Below are positions 1 through 6,316 of a stretch of 6,396 bases of DNA, piece by piece. Both the position numbers and the translations under genes were made by a program. Each line of letters starts with the position of its first letter. Within the stretch, counting starts at the first letter, position 1. Source of the DNA: Aromatoleum sp. (GTDB lineage Bacteria > Pseudomonadota > Gammaproteobacteria > Burkholderiales > Casimicrobiaceae). Under the pieces are notes generated by a model. It saw only the letters and a program-made list of their open reading frames with translations. It searched no databases and was not told the origin of the DNA. The stretch spans positions 1-6,396 of the forward strand of contig JAAFGU010000245.1 of assembly GCA_010365205.1 (NCBI GenBank), written 5' to 3'.

Positions 1-499
1 GGCGCTGCTGTTTCTGCCGGAACTCGCGGCAGCGCGGCAGGGCGGCGAGGCCGCGCTCGGCGTCGTCTACGGCCTCGGTGCCACGCTGCTCGCATGCGGC
101 GGCAATATGCTGGCTGTCCGCAACCAGCGGGCGGGCATCCCGGTATTCCAAGGAACCGTCTGGGGGATGGCCTACGGATCGCTGGTCGCGGCCGCCGCGG
201 CGCTGTTGCATGGGGCCGCGTGGACGATGGACTTCGGACCGGCGTACCTCGCCTCGCTCGCGTACCTCGCCGTGTTCGGCAGCATTGTGGCGTTCGGCGC
301 GTATCTGACGCTGATCCAGCGGATTGGCGCGGGTCCGGCGTCCTACGTCGGCGTCGCGACGCCGGTGGTCGCGATGTCGTTGTCGACGCTGCTCGAAGGG
401 TATCGCTGGACGTGGCCCGCGGCAGCGGGCGTCGTGCTCGCGATGATCGGCAATGTGCTGGTGCTCCGGCCGCCCCGGAAGAAGGATCCGGGCGTTTAG
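1..499 (+). CDS. EamA/DMT-family inner-membrane transporter, C-terminal part (5' end outside window)
   Basis: The reading frame is open from base 2 to the TAG at 497-499, giving about 165 residues of a hydrophobic protein cut off by the window edge. About five membrane segments are visible, among them GVVYGLGATLLACGG, YGSLVAAAAALLHGA, AYLAVFGSIVAFGAYL, VGVATPVVAMSLSTLL and AAGVVLAMIGNVLVL. The order 'FGSIVAFGAYLTLIQRIGAGPASY...TPVVAM...LLEG...W...AGVVLAMIGNVLVLR' is the hallmark of the second EamA repeat of drug/metabolite transporters (RhaT/YdcZ-like, normally about 290-300 aa with 10 helices). The tail is short and basic (RPPRKKDPGV), as expected for a cytoplasmic C-terminus. The family exports or imports small metabolites, and the substrate cannot be read from the sequence. 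It converges with the Bug gene and is probably not part of the minus-strand operon. Confidence 0.9.
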   Translation, partial: ALLFLPELAAARQGGEAALGVVYGLGATLLACGGNMLAVRNQRAGIPVFQGTVWGMAYGSLVAAAAALLHGAAWTMDFGPAYLASLAYLAVFGSIVAFGAYLTLIQRIGAGPASYVGVATPVVAMSLSTLLEGYRWTWPAAAGVVLAMIGNVLVLRPPRKKDPGV

Positions 500-511
500 T
501 CCTGACAGGCC

Positions 512-1483
512 CTAGTCCAGCTGCAGCTTCGCGTCTGCGATCAGTTTTTTCCAGCCGTTGAGGTCGGCTTCGATCAGCGCGCCGAGTCGCTCCGGGGCGC
601 CGGGAATCAGTTCGGCGCCTTCGCGCTCCAGGCGCTCCCTGACGTCGGGCTGCGCAAGCACTCTTTGGATTTGGGCATTGAGCTTCGCAATGATGTCGGC
701 GGGCGTGCCGGCCGGCGCGACGATGCCCCAGTAATTGATCACGTTGGCGTTTGGCACGCCTTCTTCCTCCCAGCTCGGGACGTCCGGAAGCAGCGGCGCG
801 CGACGCGAGCCCGTCACCGCGAGCACCTTCAATTTACGGTCGGCGAGATAGGGAAGCGTCGCCGGGATCGACGCGGTCATCGCCTGGATCTGGCCGGCAA
901 TGAGGTCGAGCGTGGCCGGGGCGATGCCGCGGTACGGGATATGCACGACGGCGATCCCCGCGCGCGCCTTGAGGAGTTCCAGCGCCAGGTGATTGACGCT
1001 GCCGGGGCCGGCGGAGCCGTAGTTGAGCTTGCCGGGCTCCCGTTTCGCAAGCGCGATGAACTCGCGCATCGTGTCGGCGGGCACCGAGGCGTTGACGACG
1101 AACGCGAGTGGACCGGATGCGATGGGTGCCACCGGCACGAATTGCCGCAGCGGATCGTAGCCGGCGGACCTCGACGACGCGGCCACGGTTGTAAACGGCG
1201 AGGCGACGAAGAGCAGCGTGTAGCCATCCGGATCGGCCTTCGCGGCCTCGACGGTGCCGATGGCGCCGCCGGCGCCTGTCCGGTTATCGACGATGATCGT
1301 CGCATTCATGGCGTCGCCAAGCTTTTGCGCAACGAATCGCGCGACGGTGTCTGTTCCGGCGCCAGGCGGAAAGGGGACGATCAGCCGGATCGGCTTCGAC
1401 GGGTACGGCGGCGCCTGGGCGGCGACGCTGGCGGCGGCGAACGCAGTGGCCAGGGCGGCCAGCAAATGGACGAATCGGTTCAT
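512..1483 (-). CDS. Bug/TctC-family periplasmic solute-binding receptor (tripartite tricarboxylate transporter type)
   Basis: A 323-residue secreted binding protein. The chosen start is the ATG at 1483, because it places a signal peptide right at the N-terminus: MNR, a hydrophobic alanine-rich core, then a likely signal peptidase I site after AQA (residues 22-24). The mature protein opens with YPSKPIRLIVPFPPGAGTD (27-45), the classic Bug opening. Further family motifs follow: GYTLLFVASPFT, LNYGSAGPGSVNHLALELL, VVHIPYRG, DLIAGQIQAM and LAVTGSRRAPLLPDVPSWEEEG. Bug proteins bind carboxylates, amino acids or vitamins such as nicotinate in the periplasm, some with TctAB membrane partners. No TctA or TctB is in the window, so this looks like one of the many orphan receptors of Burkholderiales and its ligand is unknown. 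An in-frame TTG at 1522 would add 13 polar residues before the signal peptide and is less likely. No clear Shine-Dalgarno is visible. It lies 82 bp downstream of panC, so co-transcription is possible but unproven. Confidence 0.93.
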   Translation of the reverse strand: MNRFVHLLAALATAFAAASVAAQAPPYPSKPIRLIVPFPPGAGTDTVARFVAQKLGDAMNATIIVDNRTGAGGAIGTVEAAKADPDGYTLLFVASPFTTVAASSRSAGYDPLRQFVPVAPIASGPLAFVVNASVPADTMREFIALAKREPGKLNYGSAGPGSVNHLALELLKARAGIAVVHIPYRGIAPATLDLIAGQIQAMTASIPATLPYLADRKLKVLAVTGSRRAPLLPDVPSWEEEGVPNANVINYWGIVAPAGTPADIIAKLNAQIQRVLAQPDVRERLEREGAELIPGAPERLGALIEADLNGWKKLIADAKLQLD

Positions 1484-1565
1484 GGCGTACGGGGAGGAAG
1501 TCCGGCAGTCAGTGGTGGTCAACCGTCGAGCATCGCCGGCACGAATGACGCGATGATGACAAACG

Positions 1566-2423
1566 TCAATCCCAGCCGTCTCTTGGCGTAACGTCGACGT
1601 TGTCGATCAGCCGGGTCGTACCCAGCCACGCCGCGCCGAGCACGATCAGGAGATTCGGATGGTCGAAGCCCTCCGGGTGCGGAATTCGCAGCCCGAGGCC
1701 GTGCCGGATTGCGACGTAGTCGACCTTCCAGCCGCGCTTGGCGAGTTCCGCGCGGCCGGCGGCCTCCAGATTCGCGTAATCGGTGCGGCCCGCCGCGATT
1801 TCATCGGCGATCCCGCGCAGCACGCGATAGAGATTCGGTGCCTCGGCGCGGGCCACGGCGTCGAGATAGTTATTGCGCGAGGACAGCGCGAGGCCGTCCG
1901 CAGCGCGGATCGTTTCGGCCGGAACGATCTGAATCGGCAGGTTGAACTGCTGGACCATGCCGCGGACGATCTTCAGCTGCTGCCGGTCCTTCTTGCCGAA
2001 TACGGCAACGTCGGGCTGCACCAGGTTGAAGAGCTTCAGCACCACCGTGCACACGCCGTGGAAGAAGCCGGGGCGGAACGCGCCGTCGAGCTCGTCGGCG
2101 AGCGGCGGCGGCTGCACGCGATAGACCTGCGGCGTCGGAAACATTTCGTGCTCGAGCGGCGCGAACAACACGTCGACGCCTTCGCGCTCGAGCCCGACGC
2201 GATCCGCTTCCATCGTCCGCGGGTAGCGGTCGAAGTCCTCGTTCGGGCCGAATTGCAGCCGGTTGACGAAGATGCTGGTGACGACGGCGTCGCCATGCTC
2301 GCGGGCGATCCGGCACAGCGACAGGTGGCCTTCGTGCAGGTTGCCCATCGTCGGCACGAACGCGACGCGCTTGGCGCCGTCGAGATGCTCGGAGAGTTCT
2401 GCGGCGCTGTGGACGATTTCCAT
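1566..2423 (-). CDS. panC: pantothenate synthetase (pantoate-beta-alanine ligase)
   Basis: A 285-residue cytoplasmic enzyme that joins (R)-pantoate and beta-alanine with ATP via pantoyl-adenylate, the last step of vitamin B5 synthesis. The nucleotidyltransferase signature PTMGNLHEGH is at 24-33 (HxGH at 30-33). The pantoate/beta-alanine site segment FVNRLQFGPNEDFDRYPRT is at 52-70, FHGVCTVVLKLFN at 121-133, FGKKDRQQL at 142-150 and DGLALSSRN (KMSKS-like loop) at 176-184. Length matches the family (about 280 aa). The ATG at 2423 is preceded on the minus strand by GAGGGA (2428-2433), a good ribosome site with a short gap. One oddity is Arg147 in FGKKDRQQL, where I recall Tyr or Phe in most homologues; the neighbouring Lys145, Asp146 and Gln149 are kept, so activity is expected. 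It follows panB by 76 bp, consistent with one pan transcript. Confidence 0.97.
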   Translation of the reverse strand: MEIVHSAAELSEHLDGAKRVAFVPTMGNLHEGHLSLCRIAREHGDAVVTSIFVNRLQFGPNEDFDRYPRTMEADRVGLEREGVDVLFAPLEHEMFPTPQVYRVQPPPLADELDGAFRPGFFHGVCTVVLKLFNLVQPDVAVFGKKDRQQLKIVRGMVQQFNLPIQIVPAETIRAADGLALSSRNNYLDAVARAEAPNLYRVLRGIADEIAAGRTDYANLEAAGRAELAKRGWKVDYVAIRHGLGLRIPHPEGFDHPNLLIVLGAAWLGTTRLIDNVDVTPRDGWD

Positions 2424-2427
2424 GCTG

Positions 2428-2433
2428 TCCCTC
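2428..2433 (-). promoter_or_regulatory. ribosome binding site of panC
   Basis: On the minus strand GAGGGA ends 4 nt before the panC ATG. It is the clearest Shine-Dalgarno match in the window and supports the start at 2423. Most other genes of the block have weak or no visible site. Confidence 0.55.
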
Positions 2434-2483
2434 GCGTGGCGGTGGAAACGAGTGGCGAAAGCGGTCCGCGTCGTCGCGGCCCG

Positions 2484-2496
2484 CCCGGATGCCGGG
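2484..2496 (-). repeat. small GC hairpin just after the panB stop
   Basis: CCCGG-CAT-CCGGG on the minus strand forms a 5-bp stem with a 3-nt loop, beginning 3 nt after the panB stop codon. No T tract follows, so it is not a typical rho-independent terminator. It might stabilise the 3' side of a panB transcript, or be chance in GC-rich DNA. Confidence 0.25.
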
Positions 2497-2499
2497 GTA

Positions 2500-3336
2500 T
2501 CAGAAGCAGTGCTCGGCCGCCGGGAACGTGCCGTCCTTCACCGCGGCGACATACGCCGCCAGCGCCGCCTCGACACTGTCGCGTCCGCTCAAGAAATTGC
2601 GGACGAAGCGCGCCGGGCGCCCGGGTTGGATGCCGAGCGCGTCGTAGATTACCAGCACCTGCCCCGAGCAGTCAGGCCCGGCGCCGATCCCGATTACCGG
2701 AACGCCGGACGCAGCCGTCAGCGCTGCGCCCAGGCTGCGCGGCACGCACTCGGCGACCAGCAACGCAGCCCCCGCTTCGACGAGGGCGCGCGCATCGCCC
2801 TGCAGCGCTTCCGCGGCATCGGGAGTCTTGCCCTGTACGCGATAACCGCCCAGCGCGTTCACCGACTGTGGCTGCAACCCGATATGGCCGCAGACCGGAA
2901 TGCCGCGAGTCGTAAGAAAGGCAACGGTCGGCGCAAGCCACGCGCCGCCTTCGATCTTCACCATCTGCGCGCCGGCCTTCAGCGCGGCTGCGGCGGCGTC
3001 GTACGCGGCGCAGGGGCTCGCCTGGTACGTGCCGAATGGGAGGTCGGCGATCACCAGCGCCCGCGCGCAGCCCGCGACGACGCAACGGGTGTGATACAGC
3101 GTCTCGGCGAGGCTCACGGACAGCGTAGACAACTGGCCCTGCACCACCATCCCGAGCGAATCGCCGACGAGTAGGACGTCGACCCCGGCGCGGTCACAGA
3201 GCGCGGCGAAGCTTGCGTCATACGCCGTCAGCATTGCGATCCTGACGCCGTCGGCCGCCAGTTTTGCGAGCGCGGGAACGGTGAGCCGCGAGACGCGGGC
3301 GGCGGCATCGGGGCGGGGCGCTTGCTGTGCACTCAT
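2500..3336 (-). CDS. panB: 3-methyl-2-oxobutanoate hydroxymethyltransferase (ketopantoate hydroxymethyltransferase)
   Basis: A 278-residue TIM-barrel enzyme that transfers a hydroxymethyl group from 5,10-methylene-tetrahydrofolate to alpha-ketoisovalerate, giving ketopantoate, the first committed step to pantothenate. Visible motifs: MLTAYDASFA (35-44); VGDSLGMVVQG (57-67) with Mg ligand Asp59; ADLPFGTY (97-104) with Mg ligand Asp98; VKIEGG (126-131) with Glu129; HIGLQPQSVNALGGYRVQGK (151-170); AECVP (195-199) with the likely catalytic acid Glu196; and VIGIGAG (214-220). These match the E. coli residues Asp45, Asp84, Glu114 and Glu181 with a constant offset. The start at ATG 3336 lies 13 bp after the kinase stop, so the two are probably co-transcribed. 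The frame stays open 31 codons further upstream, but that stretch overlaps the kinase and is not family-like, so it was left out. Confidence 0.97.
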   Translation of the reverse strand: MSAQQAPRPDAAARVSRLTVPALAKLAADGVRIAMLTAYDASFAALCDRAGVDVLLVGDSLGMVVQGQLSTLSVSLAETLYHTRCVVAGCARALVIADLPFGTYQASPCAAYDAAAAALKAGAQMVKIEGGAWLAPTVAFLTTRGIPVCGHIGLQPQSVNALGGYRVQGKTPDAAEALQGDARALVEAGAALLVAECVPRSLGAALTAASGVPVIGIGAGPDCSGQVLVIYDALGIQPGRPARFVRNFLSGRDSVEAALAAYVAAVKDGTFPAAEHCF

Positions 3337-3349
3337 CGGTGACTTGCCG

Positions 3350-3991
<642 letters not shown>

Positions 3992-4069
3992 CGGCGGATC
4001 GCGGGCGCCGGGCTAGTACCCCGACCCATATCCTTGCATGCACGCCGAGAAGCGATCGCGCGCACCGGA

Positions 4070-4089
4070 CGCCTCAGTCGACTGAGGCG
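4070..4089. repeat. 20-bp perfect palindrome inside element B
   Basis: CGCCTCAGTC is followed directly by its exact reverse complement GACTGAGGCG, centred on TCGA. As RNA it could form a stem only with a small loop opened at the centre; as DNA it could be a dimer-protein operator or a cruciform. Element A has no equivalent. It may be an insertion within element B and would account for the longer left half of B. Confidence 0.8.
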
Positions 4090-4096
4090 CACCGCA

Positions 4097-4116
4097 GCCA
4101 TAGCTTGGGCTATGGC
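4097..4116. repeat. central hairpin of element B
   Basis: GCCATAGC and GCTATGGC form an 8-bp perfect stem around the loop TTGG (plus-strand sense). It sits 73-84 nt from the ends of element B and matches the position and wording of the central hairpin in element A. Confidence 0.75.
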
Positions 4117-4185
4117 GAGGATGAGCGACAAAGCGATCGGTGATGCGGGTCGATTCGAACATGGCAAAACTTATGGGTCGGGATA

Positions 4186-4353
4186 CCAGTGTGCTGTCTC
4201 GTAAATTCGTTCGATAGTTCGCGGAGAAATCAGATGCCATGCTGCGTTACTCGGCCTCACCGTAGCACGGGCTACGGCCTCGGCCTCACGCCTTGCCTGG
4301 CACCCGATTTCATCCGCTCCTTTATCTTCAGAACTTACGGGACGGCACACTAG
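4186..4353. mobile_element. long-palindrome element A, MITE-like, 168 bp, overlapping the 3' end of folK
   Basis: The terminal 23 bp at 4186-4208 (begins CCAGTGTGCTGTCTCGTAA) and 4331-4353 (ends TACGGGACGGCACACTAG) are inverted repeats agreeing at 19 of 23 positions. Pairing continues inward imperfectly: GATA, GCGGA, GAAATC and TGCCA blocks on the left find complements at matching distances on the right, up to the perfect central hairpin at 4260-4277. The whole element is therefore one long imperfect palindrome. It ends on the right in CTAG and on the left in CCAG. The right terminal repeat supplies the current folK stop codon (TGA at 4328-4330, minus strand) and the last residues of FolK. 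No gene lies inside. A MITE-like or structured intergenic repeat is the best reading; I cannot name the family. Confidence 0.65.
4260..4277. repeat. central hairpin of element A
   Basis: CCGTAGC and GCTACGG form a 7-bp perfect stem around the loop ACGG, within 1-2 nt of the exact centre of element A. It corresponds to the hairpin at 4097-4116 in element B (shared minus-strand pattern CCrTAGCCC, two variable bases, GCTAyGG). Confidence 0.75.
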
Positions 4354-4861
4354 GGCGCGAGGTGGGTCCGGGTCCGGGCGATCCGCTGTCCGCGTACCGT
4401 GCCGAGAAATTGGCGCGCGAGCCCCGCCCGGGAATAGTCGCCGCGGCCGCCACGTCGGCGAGCGGGCGCAGGACAAACGCGCGCTCGTGCATTCGCGGGT
4501 GCGGCACCGTGAGCCCCGGCAAGCGGAGCCGGCGGCGGCCGTATAGTAGCAAATCCAGATCGAGCGTTCGGGGCGCGTTGCGATGGGGTTCCTGGTCGCG
4601 GCGCCGCCGCTGTCGCCGCTCGATTGCCTGCAGCGAGGCAAGCAGCGCGCGGGGGCCGATCGACGTCCTCAGTGCCACAACGGCGTTGACGTAATCGGGT
4701 TGCGGCCGGATGTTGCCGATCGGAGCACTCGCGTAGTTCGGCGACACCGCGACGACGCGAACGCCCGGCAGTCGCGCGATCCGGCGCACCGCTCGCGCAA
4801 GTTGCCGGCGCGGATGGGCAAGATTGCTCCCCAGGCCGACGAACACGAGCGGCGCGCTCAC
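4328..4861 (-). CDS. folK: 6-hydroxymethyl-7,8-dihydropterin pyrophosphokinase (HPPK), C-terminus altered
   Basis: A 177-residue enzyme that moves pyrophosphate from ATP to 6-hydroxymethyl-dihydropterin, the step before dihydropteroate synthase in folate synthesis. Motifs: FVGLGSNL (7-14); SPNYASAPIG (40-49); QPDYVNAVVAL (54-64); the HPPK signature RNAPRTLDLDLLLYG (94-108) with Mg-binding Asp101 and Asp103; and PHPRMHERAFVLRPLA (120-135). It starts with GTG at 4861, overlapping the pcnB stop in GTGA, which suggests translational coupling; no other start before the VFVGLGSN motif is plausible. The catalytic core is complete. After IPGRG (143-147) the tail (SRANFSARYADSG, then a Gly/Pro-rich run) is unlike the family. 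The frame one step away there reads LARQFLGTVRGQRIAR, which fits the usual 'xxLLxxVxxQxIxR' ending. A 1-nt loss in the G run at 4422-4425 is likely. The last residues (about SVPSRKF) and the stop come from repeat element A. It is probably still functional. Confidence 0.92.
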   Translation of the reverse strand: MSAPLVFVGLGSNLAHPRRQLARAVRRIARLPGVRVVAVSPNYASAPIGNIRPQPDYVNAVVALRTSIGPRALLASLQAIERRQRRRRDQEPHRNAPRTLDLDLLLYGRRRLRLPGLTVPHPRMHERAFVLRPLADVAAAATIPGRGSRANFSARYADSGSPGPGPTSRPSVPSRKF

Positions 4862-6225
4862 TCCGCGGACGGTTCGCCGGCGGACGTCGCAGCGTCGCCG
4901 TCGTCCTGGTGCTTTCTGCCGCGGCCGCGCGAGCGGCGGCGCTTCTTTGGCGCCTCGTCGGGCCGCAGCATCGCTTCGCGCGCGTCGTGGCCGGCATTGG
5001 CGAAGCGGCTCCACCAGTCCGCGAGCCGGGCGAGTTCGCCCTCGAGTTCCCCGCTCTTGCAGCGCAGGTCCAGGAAATCCCAGCCGGCGCGGTAGCGAGG
5101 ATGCTCGAGCAGCCGGAAAGGCCGCTGCCCCGACCGTTGCTCGAAACGCGGTTGCAACGACCAGATCTCCTTGATCGTCGCCTCCAACCGGCGCGGGATC
5201 GCGATTTGCTTGGCCTGCCTCTCGAGCACGTTGTCCATCGCGTCGAACAGCGCCGGAATCGACTTCTCGCCTATTGCCGACGCGGCCTTCCACGTGGCGA
5301 GGACATCGTGCCAGAGGAGCGTCGCAAACAGGAAGCCCGGCGAAACGCCGCGGTCGTCGCGCACGCGATCGTCGGTGTTGGCGAGCGCCAACTCGATGAA
5401 GCGCTGGCCGAGCGGCTGTTCGAGGATCACATCGAGCAGCGGCAGCAGGCCATGCGACAGGCCGTGCGCGCGCAGGCTTCGGAGCGTATCGGTCGCGTGT
5501 CCGGAGAGCAGAAGCTTCTGCATTTCGTCGAACAGGCGCGCTGGCGGGACGTTCTGCATCAGGCCGGCGAGCTTCGATATTGGCGCGGCGGTCTTGGGTT
5601 CGATCGCGATGCCGAGCTTTGCCGCAAGACGGACCGCGCGCAGCATCCGTACCGGATCCTCGCGGTAGCGCGTCGTCGGAGGTCCGATCAGGCGCAGCCG
5701 GCGCGCGCGGATATCGGCGACGCCGCCTACGTAGTCCCACACTTCCTCGGTCGCCGGGTCGAAATACAGCGCATTGATCGTGAAGTCGCGCCGCGCCGCG
5801 TCCTCGGCCTGCGATCCGTAGACGTTGTCGGACAACAGGCGCCCGTGCTCGTCGGTCGCGTCGTCGCCGGTCTGCGCGGCGCGGAACGTCGACACCTCGA
5901 TCGGCTCGGGCCCGGCGTGGACGTGCACGAGGCGGAACCGCCGGCCGATAATGAATGCGCGCCGGAACAGCGGCTTCACCAGTTCGGGCGTGGCGTCGGT
6001 CGCGACATCGAAGTCCTTCGGCTCGATGCCGAGCAGGAGGTCGCGCACGGCACCGCCGACGACGAAGGCCTTGAATCCGGCCTCGTGCAGGCGGCGGATC
6101 ACCTGCAATGCGCCGGACGACAGCTGATTGCGGCGGATCGGGTGGTCGTTCGGCCCGTACACGCGCGGTTCGCGTCCGGGCTTGCCCGAGCGGGGCATCA
6201 GACGGGCGAACAGGCGGCGGATCAT
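4858..6225 (-). CDS. pcnB: poly(A) polymerase I
   Basis: A 455-residue class II nucleotidyltransferase that adds 3' poly(A) tails to RNA, promoting decay by 3' exonucleases and influencing antisense-RNA-controlled plasmid copy number. Visible: nucleotide-binding VVGGAVRDLLLG (55-66); KDFDVATDATPE (70-81) with metal-binding Asp71 and Asp73; FIIGRRFRLVHVH (91-103), the signature that separates bacterial poly(A) polymerases from CCA-adding enzymes; IEVSTFR (109-115); RRDFTINALY (145-154); and YREDPVRMLRAVRLAAKLG (187-205). An RNA-binding helical region follows, then a basic tail PKKRRRSRGRGRK (426-438) and an acidic end. Length is close to E. coli PcnB. The start ATG 6225 gives MIRRLFARL, a normal Burkholderiales opening; the frame stays open upstream but without a family-like extension. 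The stop overlaps the folK GTG. It is likely the first gene of the visible operon. Confidence 0.97.
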   Translation of the reverse strand: MIRRLFARLMPRSGKPGREPRVYGPNDHPIRRNQLSSGALQVIRRLHEAGFKAFVVGGAVRDLLLGIEPKDFDVATDATPELVKPLFRRAFIIGRRFRLVHVHAGPEPIEVSTFRAAQTGDDATDEHGRLLSDNVYGSQAEDAARRDFTINALYFDPATEEVWDYVGGVADIRARRLRLIGPPTTRYREDPVRMLRAVRLAAKLGIAIEPKTAAPISKLAGLMQNVPPARLFDEMQKLLLSGHATDTLRSLRAHGLSHGLLPLLDVILEQPLGQRFIELALANTDDRVRDDRGVSPGFLFATLLWHDVLATWKAASAIGEKSIPALFDAMDNVLERQAKQIAIPRRLEATIKEIWSLQPRFEQRSGQRPFRLLEHPRYRAGWDFLDLRCKSGELEGELARLADWWSRFANAGHDAREAMLRPDEAPKKRRRSRGRGRKHQDDGDAATSAGEPSAE

Positions 6226-6316
6226 CGCGCGGACACGTTGACGGTCGCGAGGGGTGGCAGCGGGCGGGGGCGGCGGCGAGCGGCCCCGGGGCGGTGAAGA
6301 CCGCGAAGGAAGGACG

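Larger units (their letters stand above)
4013..4189. mobile_element. long-palindrome element B, MITE-like, 177 bp, no coding gene
   Basis: The 18 bp at 4013-4030 (CTAGTACCCCGACCCATA) and at 4172-4189 (TATGGGTCGGGATACCAG) are inverted repeats matching at 16 of 18 positions. Near the middle sits a perfect 8-bp stem with a 4-nt loop (4097-4116), and left of it a separate 20-bp perfect palindrome (4070-4089). The left edge is CTAG and the right edge is CCAG, which is shared with the start of element A. There is no transposase and no credible gene. It lies 21 bp upstream of the kinase ATG. The layout suggests a non-autonomous mobile repeat or a structured intergenic repeat; the family is not identified. 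Parts of it are less GC-rich than the flanking genes. Confidence 0.6.

Noticed and set aside
519..528. 10-bp palindrome AGCTGCAGCT as terminator
   Set aside because: No loop and no T tract, and it lies within the coding end of the Bug gene; likely chance.
1484..1522. N-terminal extension of the Bug receptor from TTG at 1522
   Set aside because: It would place 13 polar residues before a complete signal peptide; no ribosome site supports it.
1484..1565. Promoter for the Bug gene (TTGTCA or TTGACC as -35)
   Set aside because: Both hexamers exist on the minus strand, but no -10-like hexamer occurs at 16-18 bp spacing.
665..1591. 308-codon plus-strand open frame opposite the Bug gene
   Set aside because: Low-complexity Arg/Gly product without motifs; the Bug protein is clear on the minus strand.
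1659..2915. 418-codon plus-strand open frame opposite panC and panB
   Set aside because: It spans two well-identified genes on the other strand and shows no domain.
4013..4240. 75-codon minus-strand open frame across elements A and B
   Set aside because: It begins inside one palindrome and ends in the CTAG of the other; composition follows the repeats (YGSGY appears on both strands because of the inverted ends) and no family resemblance is visible.
4862..5740. Upstream extension of the folK frame through pcnB
   Set aside because: This stretch is the out-of-frame shadow of pcnB; FolK homology starts right after the GTG at 4861.
4909..6297. 462-codon plus-strand open frame opposite pcnB
   Set aside because: pcnB on the other strand has every diagnostic motif; the plus-strand product is an Arg/Ala/Glu-rich mirror of GC-rich codons.
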